From: Peribacillus simplex | GTDB lineage: Bacteria > Bacillota > Bacilli > Bacillales > DSM-1321 | Direction: 5' to 3' | Assembly (NCBI RefSeq): GCF_900156045.1 | Contig: NZ_FTMX01000001.1 | Coordinates: forward strand, 682,001 to 746,000 | Length of the DNA: 64,000 nucleotides | In this document: one piece after another, positions 55,780 to 64,000 of the stretch | Layout: each line of letters starts with the position of its first letter | How positions within the stretch are numbered: position 1 is the first letter of the stretch | Position numbers and translations under genes: made by a program | Notes under the pieces: model-generated | What the model was told of the DNA's origin: nothing | Database searches by the model: none | The model's input: only the letters and a program-made list of their open reading frames with translations

Positions 55780-56695
55780 ATTACTTGTGACTCCGACAAG
55801 TGTCGATCATATAACGAAACTCATCGATGCTGGCGCCGACGCCTTCGTCATTGGCGAACAACGTTATGCGCTAAGGCTGGCAGGGGAGTTCAAACGTGAA
55901 GATGTAGAGAAGGCGATTGAGCTAGCACATGCTGCGGGCAAGAAAGTGTACGTATCCATGAACGCCATTTTCCATAATGAAAAAGTGGACGAGCTTGAAG
56001 GGTATGTCACATTCCTTAAAGAGGCTGGTGCCGACCGGATCATATTCGGTGATCCCGCAGTCTTGATGGCTGTCCGTGCCGTAGCACCTGATATGCCCCT
56101 GCACTGGAATACAGAGATGACGGTAACGAACTGGTACACATGTAATTATTGGGGGAAACGCGGTGCTGTCCGTGCCGTTGCTGCCCGTGAGATAAGTCTG
56201 GACGAGATAGTCGAAATGAAGGAAAATGCCGAAGTGGAGATTGAAGTCCAAGTGCATGGCATGACATGCATGTTCCAATCGAAGCGTACGCTCCTTGGCA
56301 ATTACTTTGAATACCAAGGCAAGGCATTGGAAGTGGAAAATCGGAAGGAACATAGAAATATGTTCTTGCATGATAAGGAACGTGAAAATAAATATCCGAT
56401 TTATGAAGATGAAAATGGTACACATATCATGAGTCCGAACGATATGTGCATGATTGATGAACTTCAGGAATTGATTGAAGCGGAAATCGATTCACTGAAA
56501 ATCGAAGGATTATTACAAACACCGGAATATATCATTGAAATGACAAAGTTATATCGGGAAGCGATTGACGTATGTGCTGAAGACCCTGACCGCTATGATG
56601 ATATGAAACCGGAACTTTTTGAAAAAGTCAAAGCGATTCAGCCGGATAACCGTGAGTTGGATACCGGATTCTTCTTTAAAGAATCGGTTTATTAA
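55766..56695 (+). CDS. yrrN: Peptidase U32-family tRNA hydroxylation protein TrhP1
   Basis: 309 residues of the U32 family ('LLVTPTSVDHITKLIDAGADAFVIG', 'VQVHGMTCMFQSKRTLLGNYF', 'IDSLKIEGLLQ'). With YrrO it forms the prephenate-dependent TrhP branch that makes ho5U34 in tRNA, though the family was first called a peptidase. The ATG at 55766, within the end of trmR, has AGAGGTG upstream. Confidence 0.9.
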   Translation: MKKPELLVTPTSVDHITKLIDAGADAFVIGEQRYALRLAGEFKREDVEKAIELAHAAGKKVYVSMNAIFHNEKVDELEGYVTFLKEAGADRIIFGDPAVLMAVRAVAPDMPLHWNTEMTVTNWYTCNYWGKRGAVRAVAAREISLDEIVEMKENAEVEIEVQVHGMTCMFQSKRTLLGNYFEYQGKALEVENRKEHRNMFLHDKERENKYPIYEDENGTHIMSPNDMCMIDELQELIEAEIDSLKIEGLLQTPEYIIEMTKLYREAIDVCAEDPDRYDDMKPELFEKVKAIQPDNRELDTGFFFKESVY

Positions 56696-56727
56696 AGAAA
56701 AGGGTAAGAGAAAGAGGAGGAATAGCC

Positions 56728-57999
56728 TTGAATGCTATTGCTGATAAAATTTCCAAGATCGTTGATGGAAAGAGAGTCATTGTAAAAAAACCGGAATTGC
56801 TGGCTCCGGCCGGCAACCTTGAAAAATTAAAAATTGCCGTCCATTACGGCGCGGATGCCGTGTTCATTGGCGGTCAGGAATATGGTCTTCGTTCCAATGC
56901 AGGCAACTTCACGTTTGAGGAAATGAAGGAAGGCGTCGAATTCGCTAATAAGTATGGTGCTAAAGTATATGTAACCACAAATATCTTCGCACATAATGAA
57001 AATATCGATGGTCTGGATGAATACCTGGAAGGTCTTCAGGAGGCTGGGGTACATGGTATCATCGTCGCCGATCCATTAATCATCGAAACATGTAAAAGGG
57101 TCGCTCCGAACCTCGAGATCCATTTAAGCACGCAGCAATCGCTTTCGAACTGGAAGGCTGTTCAGTATTGGAAAGAGGAAGGCTTGGAACGGGTAGTTTT
57201 GGCACGTGAGACGAGTGCTGATGAAATCCGTGAAATGAAGGAGAAGGTCGATATCGAAATCGAGGCTTTCGTTCATGGGGCCATGTGCATTGCCTATTCT
57301 GGACGCTGCACGCTTTCGAACCATATGACGGCACGTGATTCGAACCGCGGCGGCTGCTGTCAGTCTTGCCGTTGGGATTATGATTTATATGAGTTGGATC
57401 AAGACGGGGAAAAGGCTTTATTCGATAAAGAAGATGCTCCATTCGCAATGAGTCCAAAAGACTTGAAGCTGATTGAATCACTGCCAGGCATGATTGAAAT
57501 TGGCATAGACAGCTTAAAAGTCGAAGGAAGAATGAAATCGATCCATTATATTGCAACAGTTGTCAGCGTCTATCGTAAAGTGATTGATGCGTATTGTGCC
57601 GATCCCGACAATTTCAAGATTAAACAAGAATGGCTGGAAGAGCTTGATAAGTGTGCGAACCGTGAGACGGCATCATCGTTCATGGAAGGGGAAATTCCTG
57701 GGTATAAACAACAAATGTTCGGGAATCATACCGTAAAGACTCGCTTCGACTTCGCAGGATTGGTGCTTGATTACAATGAGGAAACTAAAATCGTTACCAT
57801 GCAGCAACGTAATTTCTTCAAGCCTGGGGATGAAGTCGAGTTTTTTGGACCGGAAATCGAAAACTTCACTCAAAAAATCGGTACGATCTGGGATGAGTCA
57901 GGTAAGGAGCTGGAGGCAGCCCGCCATCCGCTTCAAATTGTCCGCATTCAAGTAGATAAAAAAGTTTATGTGAACAATATGATGCGGAAGGAGAATTGA
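56728..57999 (+). CDS. yrrO: Peptidase U32-family tRNA hydroxylation protein TrhP2
   Basis: 423 residues. U32 core '[27 protein letters not shown]' and the cysteine-rich '[33 protein letters not shown]' region (Cys ligands of an Fe-S cluster), plus a C-terminal beta domain. TTG start with AGAGGAGG upstream. It completes the wobble-uridine set trmR-yrrN-yrrO. Confidence 0.92.
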   Translation: MNAIADKISKIVDGKRVIVKKPELLAPAGNLEKLKIAVHYGADAVFIGGQEYGLRSNAGNFTFEEMKEGVEFANKYGAKVYVTTNIFAHNENIDGLDEYLEGLQEAGVHGIIVADPLIIETCKRVAPNLEIHLSTQQSLSNWKAVQYWKEEGLERVVLARETSADEIREMKEKVDIEIEAFVHGAMCIAYSGRCTLSNHMTARDSNRGGCCQSCRWDYDLYELDQDGEKALFDKEDAPFAMSPKDLKLIESLPGMIEIGIDSLKVEGRMKSIHYIATVVSVYRKVIDAYCADPDNFKIKQEWLEELDKCANRETASSFMEGEIPGYKQQMFGNHTVKTRFDFAGLVLDYNEETKIVTMQQRNFFKPGDEVEFFGPEIENFTQKIGTIWDESGKELEAARHPLQIVRIQVDKKVYVNNMMRKEN

Positions 58000-58000
58000 T

Positions 58001-58639
58001 ATGACAAGAAAGAAACCAGTGGTCATCGGAGTTACCGGAGGGTCGGGATCAGGTAAAACAAGTGTTACCCGTTCCATTTTTGAATTCTTTCAAGGACATT
58101 CCATCTTGATGATCGAACAAGATTATTACTATAAAGATCAAAGTCATCTGCCTTTTGAAGAGCGCTTGAAAACGAACTATGATCATCCGCTTGCATTTGA
58201 TAATGATTTGCTAATCGATCACATTAACGCATTGCTGCGCTATGAAACGATAGAAAAACCCGTTTATGATTATTCGATCCATACGCGTTCAGAAGAAGTC
58301 ATCACAGTTGAGCCCCAGGATGTCATCATCCTTGAAGGGATTCTTGTGCTGGAGGATGAGCGCCTACGGGACCTGATGGATATGAAGCTATATGTTGATA
58401 CGGACGCAGACTTGCGGATCCTTCGCCGGATGACCCGTGATATTAAAGAACGCGGCCGTTCCATAGATTCCGTCATCGAACAATACATCAGTGTCGTCCG
58501 TCCGATGCATAATCAGTTCATAGAACCGACGAAGCGTTATGCCGACATCATCATACCAGAAGGCGGTCAGAACCATGTGGCGATTGACCTTATGGTGACA
58601 AAAATTCAAACAATCCTTGAACAAAAGTCTTTTTTGTAA
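58001..58639 (+). CDS. udk: Uridine kinase
   Basis: 212 residues. P-loop '[13 protein letters not shown]' at residue 9, '[10 protein letters not shown]' for nucleoside binding, and '[21 protein letters not shown]' lid. Phosphorylates uridine and cytidine in pyrimidine salvage. It starts two bases after the yrrO stop. Confidence 0.95.
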   Translation: MTRKKPVVIGVTGGSGSGKTSVTRSIFEFFQGHSILMIEQDYYYKDQSHLPFEERLKTNYDHPLAFDNDLLIDHINALLRYETIEKPVYDYSIHTRSEEVITVEPQDVIILEGILVLEDERLRDLMDMKLYVDTDADLRILRRMTRDIKERGRSIDSVIEQYISVVRPMHNQFIEPTKRYADIIIPEGGQNHVAIDLMVTKIQTILEQKSFL

Positions 58640-58941
58640 TAACATAGCATAAATAATGATAGGTGCCATTTTCCTTCGTTTATTTAAATAATCCCATTTA
58701 TTTATTGGGAAAGACTGGACAAATGTTGGAAAACGCAATACTCTATTGATACAGAACGAACCGGCTGCTCACCGCAGTCGGTTTATATACTAAGGAACGG
58801 ATTGTTTCTTAGTATCGAAGCGCGTACTTTTTAAGTCGCGCAATTATATATTTTGACTCAATTTCAGGGTTAAGCACTATATAGTACATAAACTTGTCAC
58901 AGTGAAAGCTTGCTGTAAAGAATTTGAAGGAGTGAAGGGTT
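58640..58941. other. Intergenic region udk/greA with hairpin
   Basis: 302 bp. AACCGGCTGC and GCAGTCGGTT (58759-58783) form a stem followed by TATATAC, a weak terminator. GAAGGAG before 58942 is the greA binding site. Confidence 0.5.
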
Positions 58942-59418
58942 TTGGCAATTGAAAAAGAATATCCAATGACTAAAGAAGGTAAGTTAAAGCTTGAACAGGA
59001 ACTGGAACAGTTAAAAACGGTTAAACGTAAAGAAGTGGTGGAAAGAATCAAAATCGCCCGCAGTTTTGGGGACCTTTCCGAGAACTCGGAGTACGATTCC
59101 GCAAAAGAAGAGCAGGCTTTCGTTGAAGGACGCATCACAACAATCGAAAACATGATCCGTAATGCAAAAATCATTGAAGGCGATGATTCGAATACAGATA
59201 CAGTTTCACTAGGGAAGTCGGTAACATTCGTGGAACTTCCAAATGGTGACGAAGAAACATATTCCATCGTAGGAAGCGTTGAAGCGGACCCATTCGAAGG
59301 GAAAATCTCCAATGATTCCCCGATCGCGAAAAGCCTGATCGGGAAAAGGGTCGGCGACAAGGTATCGATCATGACACCTGGCGGCGAAATGAGCGTGAAG
59401 ATTGTATCCATCGACTAA
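58942..59418 (+). CDS. greA: Transcription elongation factor GreA
   Basis: 158 residues. N-terminal coiled coil with the tip acidic residues ('[19 protein letters not shown]') that reach the RNA polymerase active site, then the FKBP-like domain '[18 protein letters not shown]'-type ending. Rescues backtracked polymerase. TTG start with GAAGGAG upstream. Confidence 0.97.
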   Translation: MAIEKEYPMTKEGKLKLEQELEQLKTVKRKEVVERIKIARSFGDLSENSEYDSAKEEQAFVEGRITTIENMIRNAKIIEGDDSNTDTVSLGKSVTFVELPNGDEETYSIVGSVEADPFEGKISNDSPIAKSLIGKRVGDKVSIMTPGGEMSVKIVSID

Positions 59419-59426
59419 ATGAAAGC

Positions 59427-59461
59427 AAAAGAGGATGTCCATAGGGGCATCCTCTTTTTTA
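59427..59461 (+). terminator. Terminator of greA
   Basis: AAAAGAGGATG pairs with CATCCTCTTTTTT around a ten-base loop. Confidence 0.88.
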
Positions 59462-59541
59462 TCGGAAAAGTGCCGTGTTAAATTTGTTCATAATTGTTTA
59501 AAAATTCGCACCTCGTCAACAATGGTTACGAGGTGTATTTT

Positions 59542-61293
59542 ATGAAAAAGAAACGAATGAGGTTGCTGGCTGTTTTTTTGACGACTTTCATGCTGATGCT
59601 CATAGGCAGACTTGCCTACATCCAACTTGTATCGACAGAATCTTTTTCAAAGCATGATGTGAACCTATTAGAAGCGAGCGTAAATCAGCGTTCACAGATA
59701 TTAAAGATTGATGATGGACGCGGAAAGTTTTATGACAGAAATGGAGAACCGCTTGCACATGAAGAAATCCCGACTCTCGTCCTATTTCCATTTTTAAAAA
59801 AAATGATCTGGCCCATAGATGAAGTGGCCTCGATAATAGGAAAATCGGAAGCGGAGTTAAAACGGGCGATAGAACAAGCGGATGAACCATTCGTATTTGG
59901 CGGAGATGAACCGATAGAGTTGACGTCCAGCCAATCCAAGGCAATCAATGAATTGAAGATTCCCGGGGTCTTTGCCGTGAAAGAGAAATTATATCATGAT
60001 CAAACCCCTGCAGCGCAATTGATCGGAACGACGAATATATCGGATGCGGAAAAGAAAAAACGTTATCCGGACATGAATTTATCTCCTGAAACGAAAATAG
60101 GCAATACGGGACTGCAAAGGACCTTCGATGAGTTCTTGCTTTCCTCTGGGGAATCGAAGCTCGTTTTTCATGTGGACGCCAGTGGAGGCCCAATGTTCGG
60201 TGTCGATGTTAAATATGTGGAACCTGCAAATCCGCTTTACCCGGTGAAGGTCGTGACGACGATCGATAAAGAAATTCAGGAGAAAGCGGAGAAGCTCGTC
60301 GATGAACGCGGGATAAAAAAAGGCGGTCTCGTTCTGATCGATATCGAAAAAAGTGAAATCGTCGCCATGGTATCACGTCCGGCGCTTAATGTAAAAGATC
60401 CGAATGGCGAAGGGGCCGTCAATATGATGCTGACTCAAAAAACGCCGGGTTCCGTCTTCAAAACGGTCACGGCAGCAGCGGCCATCGATTATGAAGCGGC
60501 TAGTCCCACCCGGACATTCAATTGTAATTTGACGATAGACGGCAAAACGGATAAACAGAGGGAACTGGGCATGCTTAATTTTGAAAATAGCTTTGCCCAA
60601 AGCTGCAACAGGACGTTTGCCGAATTGTCACAGGAAATAGCAGAGAAGGATCCGGAATTTTTGGACAAATATGCAAAAATGTTAGGGCTTGTTGGTGAAA
60701 CGGGATGGCAAGGGGACGTCTATCACACTGAAGTCACTCAGTTGCATCATGAACAAACCGGGAAAGTCTGGCATGATGACGATTTAAAAAAAGACCCTAA
60801 AATGATTGCCAAAACAGCAATTGGCCAGCAGGATGTCCAAACGACACCGCTTGCGATAGCGAATATGATGGCGACGATTGCCCGCGGCGGCAAGAAGGAA
60901 CAGGTTAAAGCCGTTTCCAAGGTCGAATTTAACAATAGTACGACCGTAGTCGATTTTCCCAATCAAAGTATTGGCGGCGAGACACTGTCTCCATATACAA
61001 CGATGAAGTTGCAGCATCTTCTTAGGAAGGTCGTGACGGAAGAGAAAGGGACAGGCGCTTCCTTGAGAGATTTGCCTGTGGAGGTCGCCGGCAAGTCTGG
61101 AACGGCTCAGACCAATATTGAAAAAGGGCAGCTGAATAAATGGTTTGCGGGCTACTTTCCATATAAAGAGCCCAAATATGCTCTTGTTACCGTAAGTTTT
61201 GAAACGAAGGAAAACAGTTCCAGCATGACGCCTCTTTTTTCAGATATTGTAAAAGTCCTGTACTCCAAGGACCAGGACAAAAACGAGAATTGA
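59542..61293 (+). CDS. pbpI: Class B penicillin-binding protein
   Basis: 584 residues. N-terminal membrane helix (about 6-25), a dimerisation region, and transpeptidase motifs S304-V-F-K307, S354-C-N356 and K518-S-G. The 'GRGKFYDRNGEPLA' segment is typical of PBP2b/SpoVD-type proteins. It cross-links peptidoglycan; B. subtilis PbpI (YrrR) is the positional match. The ATG at 59542 has CGAGGTG upstream; an earlier in-frame codon has no site. Confidence 0.92.
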   Translation: MKKKRMRLLAVFLTTFMLMLIGRLAYIQLVSTESFSKHDVNLLEASVNQRSQILKIDDGRGKFYDRNGEPLAHEEIPTLVLFPFLKKMIWPIDEVASIIGKSEAELKRAIEQADEPFVFGGDEPIELTSSQSKAINELKIPGVFAVKEKLYHDQTPAAQLIGTTNISDAEKKKRYPDMNLSPETKIGNTGLQRTFDEFLLSSGESKLVFHVDASGGPMFGVDVKYVEPANPLYPVKVVTTIDKEIQEKAEKLVDERGIKKGGLVLIDIEKSEIVAMVSRPALNVKDPNGEGAVNMMLTQKTPGSVFKTVTAAAAIDYEAASPTRTFNCNLTIDGKTDKQRELGMLNFENSFAQSCNRTFAELSQEIAEKDPEFLDKYAKMLGLVGETGWQGDVYHTEVTQLHHEQTGKVWHDDDLKKDPKMIAKTAIGQQDVQTTPLAIANMMATIARGGKKEQVKAVSKVEFNNSTTVVDFPNQSIGGETLSPYTTMKLQHLLRKVVTEEKGTGASLRDLPVEVAGKSGTAQTNIEKGQLNKWFAGYFPYKEPKYALVTVSFETKENSSSMTPLFSDIVKVLYSKDQDKNEN

Positions 61294-61382
61294 CGAAAAG
61301 TGTAGGAAACCCTTCCCTTCTATCTCTGGCTAAATCATGTTAAAATGAGAGGCAGTAAGAAATGGTAAGGGAGGAATGGACC

Positions 61383-62090
61383 TTGGGCTCACGTTTTAAT
61401 CAGAGAGATCAAAAAAGAAAAGTAAATAAAATATATAATATTGCAATCACCATCGTTTCCATTTTAATCGTCATTGTCGCAGTCTCGATTTTCTTAAGTG
61501 ATGATGGCACCGAAACAAAAAAAGCCACGACTGAACCAAAGCAAATCGCCGATACAGATTCGGGGAAAGTAGCGGACAAGCCTGCTGGCAAAGAAGAAGA
61601 AACGGAATCTGAGAAGGAAGACGCAGTAGGAGATAGTGAAGCAACAGAAGAAGATGCAGCAGATGAAGATAGTAAAGCAACAGAGGAAGATGCAGAAGAG
61701 AAGGCTGAAGATGGTGCAGATTCAGAAAAAGCGGGAGATGCCGAACTTGTGGAAGTGGAAGGCAGCGGAGATGGCAATGTTGCGTCAACATATACGAGTG
61801 AGGGCTGGAAACCAGTAGGAACTGAGCAATCCGGGGAGCACACTACAAGCTTCGAAAAGGGCTCGGTCGATTGGAATGAAATGAGTAAAGCCATAGCAAG
61901 CGGGGCTGGAATCGATGAAGGCAGCATGAAGCTATGGTGGCTGCAAAACGGCGGTTCATCCAGCACGGCAATTGGTACCGTTTCTGAAGGCGATGATCCT
62001 AAAACCTTCCGCGTTTATATTGAATGGGTGGACGGATCAGGTTGGAAACCTGTAAAAGTCGAAGAGCTGAAGACAAACGATAAAAGGTAA
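61383..62090 (+). CDS. yrrS: DUF1510 membrane protein
   Basis: 235 residues. Basic N-terminus (MGSRFNQRDQKRKVNK), one membrane helix (IYNIAITIVSILIVIVAVSIFL), a long acidic linker of E/D/A/T runs (about residues 60-115), and a C-terminal DUF1510 domain ('YTSEGWKPVGTEQSGEHTTSF', 'MKLWWLQNGG'). Linked to pbpI in Bacillus. TTG at 61383 with GGGAGGAATG upstream. Confidence 0.9.
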   Translation: MGSRFNQRDQKRKVNKIYNIAITIVSILIVIVAVSIFLSDDGTETKKATTEPKQIADTDSGKVADKPAGKEEETESEKEDAVGDSEATEEDAADEDSKATEEDAEEKAEDGADSEKAGDAELVEVEGSGDGNVASTYTSEGWKPVGTEQSGEHTTSFEKGSVDWNEMSKAIASGAGIDEGSMKLWWLQNGGSSSTAIGTVSEGDDPKTFRVYIEWVDGSGWKPVKVEELKTNDKR

Positions 62091-62110
62091 TGGTCAAAAA
62101 TTCATAAACG

Positions 62111-62149
62111 AAAACCCCCGAAAGGAATTCCACTTTTCGGGGGTTTTTT
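62111..62149. terminator. Terminator between yrrS and yrzA
   Basis: AAAACCCCCGAAA pairs with TTTTCGGGGGTTTT, followed by TTC. The A/T ends allow use from both sides; yrzA converges from the right. Confidence 0.88.
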
Positions 62150-62157
62150 CATGGTGA

Positions 62158-62370
62158 TCATTTTTTTGCTTTAAAGTGGACGACTGCACTATAAAAACGT
62201 CTGCCTTCTTCACTTACATACATTTGGTGTGACACGGATTCCACCTGAAGCATGATCGCTTTATTGATTTCAATTTGTGCTTGGATTTTTTCTTCAAGAT
62301 TCTTAATGCTTTCTGCCTCGAAAAATTCTATTTTATCTTCGAATAAGTTTAAGTCGAGTTGAAAACTCAT
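62158..62370 (-). CDS. yrzA: DUF2536 small protein
   Basis: 70 residues: 'MSFQLDLNLFEDKIEFFEAE', a helix rich in E/K, and 'GRRFYSAVVHFKAKK' at the end. Function unknown. The ATG at 62370 has GGAGGGG 7 nt upstream on the minus strand; a longer in-frame form has none. Between yrrS and yrrT as in Bacillus. Confidence 0.85.
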   Translation of the reverse strand: MSFQLDLNLFEDKIEFFEAESIKNLEEKIQAQIEINKAIMLQVESVSHQMYVSEEGRRFYSAVVHFKAKK

Positions 62371-62527
62371 GACTGTTCCCCTCCAACATTTAGATACTGT
62401 TAGTTTAACACCATTTTGGCCGAATCTGAACCGAATGAATGATTTGCCTAAAAACAAGAACTGTTTCTGTGTTTAATTCATATTATGCTTATAGGTTTTA
62501 TTATCTTATCATAAAAGGTGATTAAAA

Positions 62528-63166
62528 ATGGGCAGAGAATTTATAGATTTATTTGAAGAATGGTCAAAATCGTATGATGATACGGTTGGTGGACACGATA
62601 TTGAGTATCAAGAGGTTTTTAAACATTATGATAACATATTGGAAAGCGTCACGGATAGGGCTCATGGCCATGTGCTCGAGTTCGGAGTAGGTACCGGGAA
62701 TTTGACGGAAAGGCTTTTGAAGAAAGGCCTGAAGGTATCGGGAATAGAACCTTCACCTGCGATGAGGGAAATAGCGGTATGCAAGCTCGGCGGAAAAACA
62801 GAAATTGTCGATGGCGATTTTATCGATTTTCCGAAGCCGGAACAGGTTGATTCGATCGTGAGTACGTACGCTTTTCACCATTTAACCGATGAAGAAAAAG
62901 AAAAAGCTATAGCCAACTATGGAAAGTTACTGAATACTGGTGGTAAAATAGTGTTTGCGGATACGATGTATCAATCAAGGGAAGCGCATGAACGAGCGAT
63001 TCAAGATGCAAGTCAGGCAGGCTTTCATAATTTGGCAAACGATTTGCAAACGGAATATTATACTACGATTCCTTTTTTGGAAAGTGTGCTTGAAGCAAAT
63101 GGATATAAAGTGAGCTTCGAGCGCTGCAATCAATTTGTCTGGATTATGGAGGCGGAAAAATTATAG
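62528..63166 (+). CDS. yrrT: Class I SAM-dependent methyltransferase
   Basis: 212 residues. Motif I '[19 protein letters not shown]' near residue 48, then '[22 protein letters not shown]' (motif II/III). YrrT heads the methionine-to-cysteine operon in B. subtilis and is followed by mtnN here too. AAAGGTG precedes the ATG. The upstream TTAATTCATATTAT could belong to a CymR box. Confidence 0.9.
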   Translation: MGREFIDLFEEWSKSYDDTVGGHDIEYQEVFKHYDNILESVTDRAHGHVLEFGVGTGNLTERLLKKGLKVSGIEPSPAMREIAVCKLGGKTEIVDGDFIDFPKPEQVDSIVSTYAFHHLTDEEKEKAIANYGKLLNTGGKIVFADTMYQSREAHERAIQDASQAGFHNLANDLQTEYYTTIPFLESVLEANGYKVSFERCNQFVWIMEAEKL

Positions 63167-63182
63167 GAAGAGGTTTTTACTA

Positions 63183-63878
63183 ATGAAGGTAGCCATAATC
63201 GGAGCAATGGAAGAAGAAGTTACGATTTTACGTGATAAATTGGAAGGTTTGGAGCAGGTGACCATTGCCGGTTCCGAGTTCAATACAGGCAAACTGAATG
63301 GTGTCGAGGTCATTTTGCTTAAATCGGGAATCGGTAAAGTGAATGCGGCAATGTCCACTGCGATCCTGTTAGAAAAATTCAAACCGGATGCAGTCATCAA
63401 TACTGGCTCTGCCGGCGGTTATCATCCAGCACTTAATGTAGGGGATGTGGTCATATCCTCGGAAGTACGGCACCATGATGTCGATGTGACGATTTTCGGA
63501 TATGAATACGGTCAAGTCCCTCAGCTGCCTGCAGCTTTCATCCCGGATGAGAAGCTTTTCGCAATAGCGGAAGAAGCAGCAAAAGAAATCGAGGATATAC
63601 AAGTGGCCAAAGGGTTGATCGTGACGGGGGATTCTTTCATGAATGATCCTGACAGGGTTGAATTCGTCAGAGGGAAATTCTCCGATTTATACGCGGTGGA
63701 AATGGAAGCGGCAGCCATTGCACAGGTAGCCTTCCAATTCAAGACACCGTTTGTCATCATTCGTTCCCTTTCGGATATCGCAGGTAAGGAGTCCAATATT
63801 TCCTTTGATAAATTCTTGGAAACTGCGGCTCTTCATTCAGCGGCACTGATTTTGAAAATGGTTGAAAAAATGAAATGA
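63183..63878 (+). CDS. mtnN: 5'-methylthioadenosine/S-adenosylhomocysteine nucleosidase
   Basis: 231 residues of the PNP/MTAN fold: '[20 protein letters not shown]' (catalytic Glu12 region), '[30 protein letters not shown]', and '[13 protein letters not shown]' with the ribose-binding Glu and 'RSLSDIA' Asp. Cleaves MTA and SAH to adenine and a thioribose or S-ribosylhomocysteine (AI-2 precursor). The ATG at 63183 has AGGAAGAGG upstream; an earlier frame overlaps yrrT. Confidence 0.95.
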   Translation: MKVAIIGAMEEEVTILRDKLEGLEQVTIAGSEFNTGKLNGVEVILLKSGIGKVNAAMSTAILLEKFKPDAVINTGSAGGYHPALNVGDVVISSEVRHHDVDVTIFGYEYGQVPQLPAAFIPDEKLFAIAEEAAKEIEDIQVAKGLIVTGDSFMNDPDRVEFVRGKFSDLYAVEMEAAAIAQVAFQFKTPFVIIRSLSDIAGKESNISFDKFLETAALHSAALILKMVEKMK

Positions 63879-63887
63879 ATGGTAAGT

Positions 63888-63922
63888 GATCAGCGGAAGC
63901 CTTTCTGCTGATCATTCTTTAT
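63888..63922 (+). terminator. Terminator of yrrT-mtnN
   Basis: GATCAGCGGAA pairs with TTCTGCTGATC around GCCT and is followed by ATTCTTTATT. Confidence 0.75.
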
Positions 63923-63954
63923 TGCATAATTCTTATTAAGTTGGTAGGATAACT

Positions 63955-64000
63955 ATGAAAGGATGTCCGAATATGAAAGTCTTTCAAAATATTCATGAGT
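63955..64000 (+). CDS. Start of a gene running off the right edge
   Basis: Two in-frame ATGs at 63955 and 63973 begin MKGCPNMKVFQNIHE; GGTAGGA and AAAGGATG precede the first and second. Only about 15 codons are visible, so the product cannot be named. Confidence 0.35.
   Translation, partial: MKGCPNMKVFQNIHE

Overview
The window looks like a chromosome segment of a low-GC Gram-positive spore-forming bacterium of the family Bacillaceae. The right half (about 37.2-64 kb) carries the Bacillus gene order rarA - cymR - cysteine desulfurase - mnmA - yrrB - recD2 - yrrD - yrrI - alaS - yrzL - ruvX - yrzB - mltG - trmR - yrrN - yrrO - udk - greA - pbpI - yrrS - yrzA - yrrT - mtnN. Peribacillus or a close relative is a reasonable guess, but genus cannot be settled from the sequence alone.

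Left block (0.5-19.1 kb, AT-rich): an exopolysaccharide locus. It opens with a beta-helix protein and a Wzy-like polymerase, then a gene-poor 970 bp stretch, then a SinR-type repressor divergent from the main operon. That operon encodes a chain-length/kinase/phosphatase trio (Wzz-like, BY-kinase, PHP phosphatase), a UDP-GlcNAc 4,6-dehydratase, a flippase, a TupA-like ATP-grasp protein, two GT4 glycosyltransferases, UDP-GlcA epimerase and UDP-sugar dehydrogenase, then priming transferase, acetyltransferase and aminotransferase. The dehydratase, aminotransferase and acetyltransferase together suggest a bacillosamine-type primer sugar.

Second block (19.3-33.6 kb): a lasso-peptide cluster of the paeninodin type: nucleotidyltransferase, macrocyclase, a 41-residue precursor too short for most gene callers, HPr-kinase-like tailoring kinase, RRE protein, B2 protease and ABC exporter. 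Two copies of an unrecognised 41-residue basic protein lie on either side of it. Downstream are two fragments of a second exporter gene with an orphan purF lying between them, which suggests a duplicated and decayed second cluster. Next comes a class I c-di-GMP riboswitch placed directly in front of a 34-residue SinI-like anti-repressor gene, between two copies of a leader-plus-small-membrane-protein cassette. A plausible circuit is c-di-GMP to SinI-like protein to SinR to exopolysaccharide, all inside 32 kb.

Third block (33.6-37.2 kb): the LCP cell-wall ligase TagU and two tandem Ser/Glu-rich disordered proteins that share a duplicated upstream region.

Right block: conserved housekeeping genes for sulfur supply and tRNA thiolation (cymR, desulfurase, mnmA), wobble-uridine hydroxylation/methylation (yrrN, yrrO, trmR), alanyl-tRNA synthetase under a T-box with a near-ideal promoter, peptidoglycan enzymes (mltG, pbpI), udk, greA and methionine salvage (yrrT, mtnN). 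Three copies of a GC-rich ~220 bp intergenic repeat family lie in this block. Start codons were reassigned where a ribosome binding site decided between candidates.
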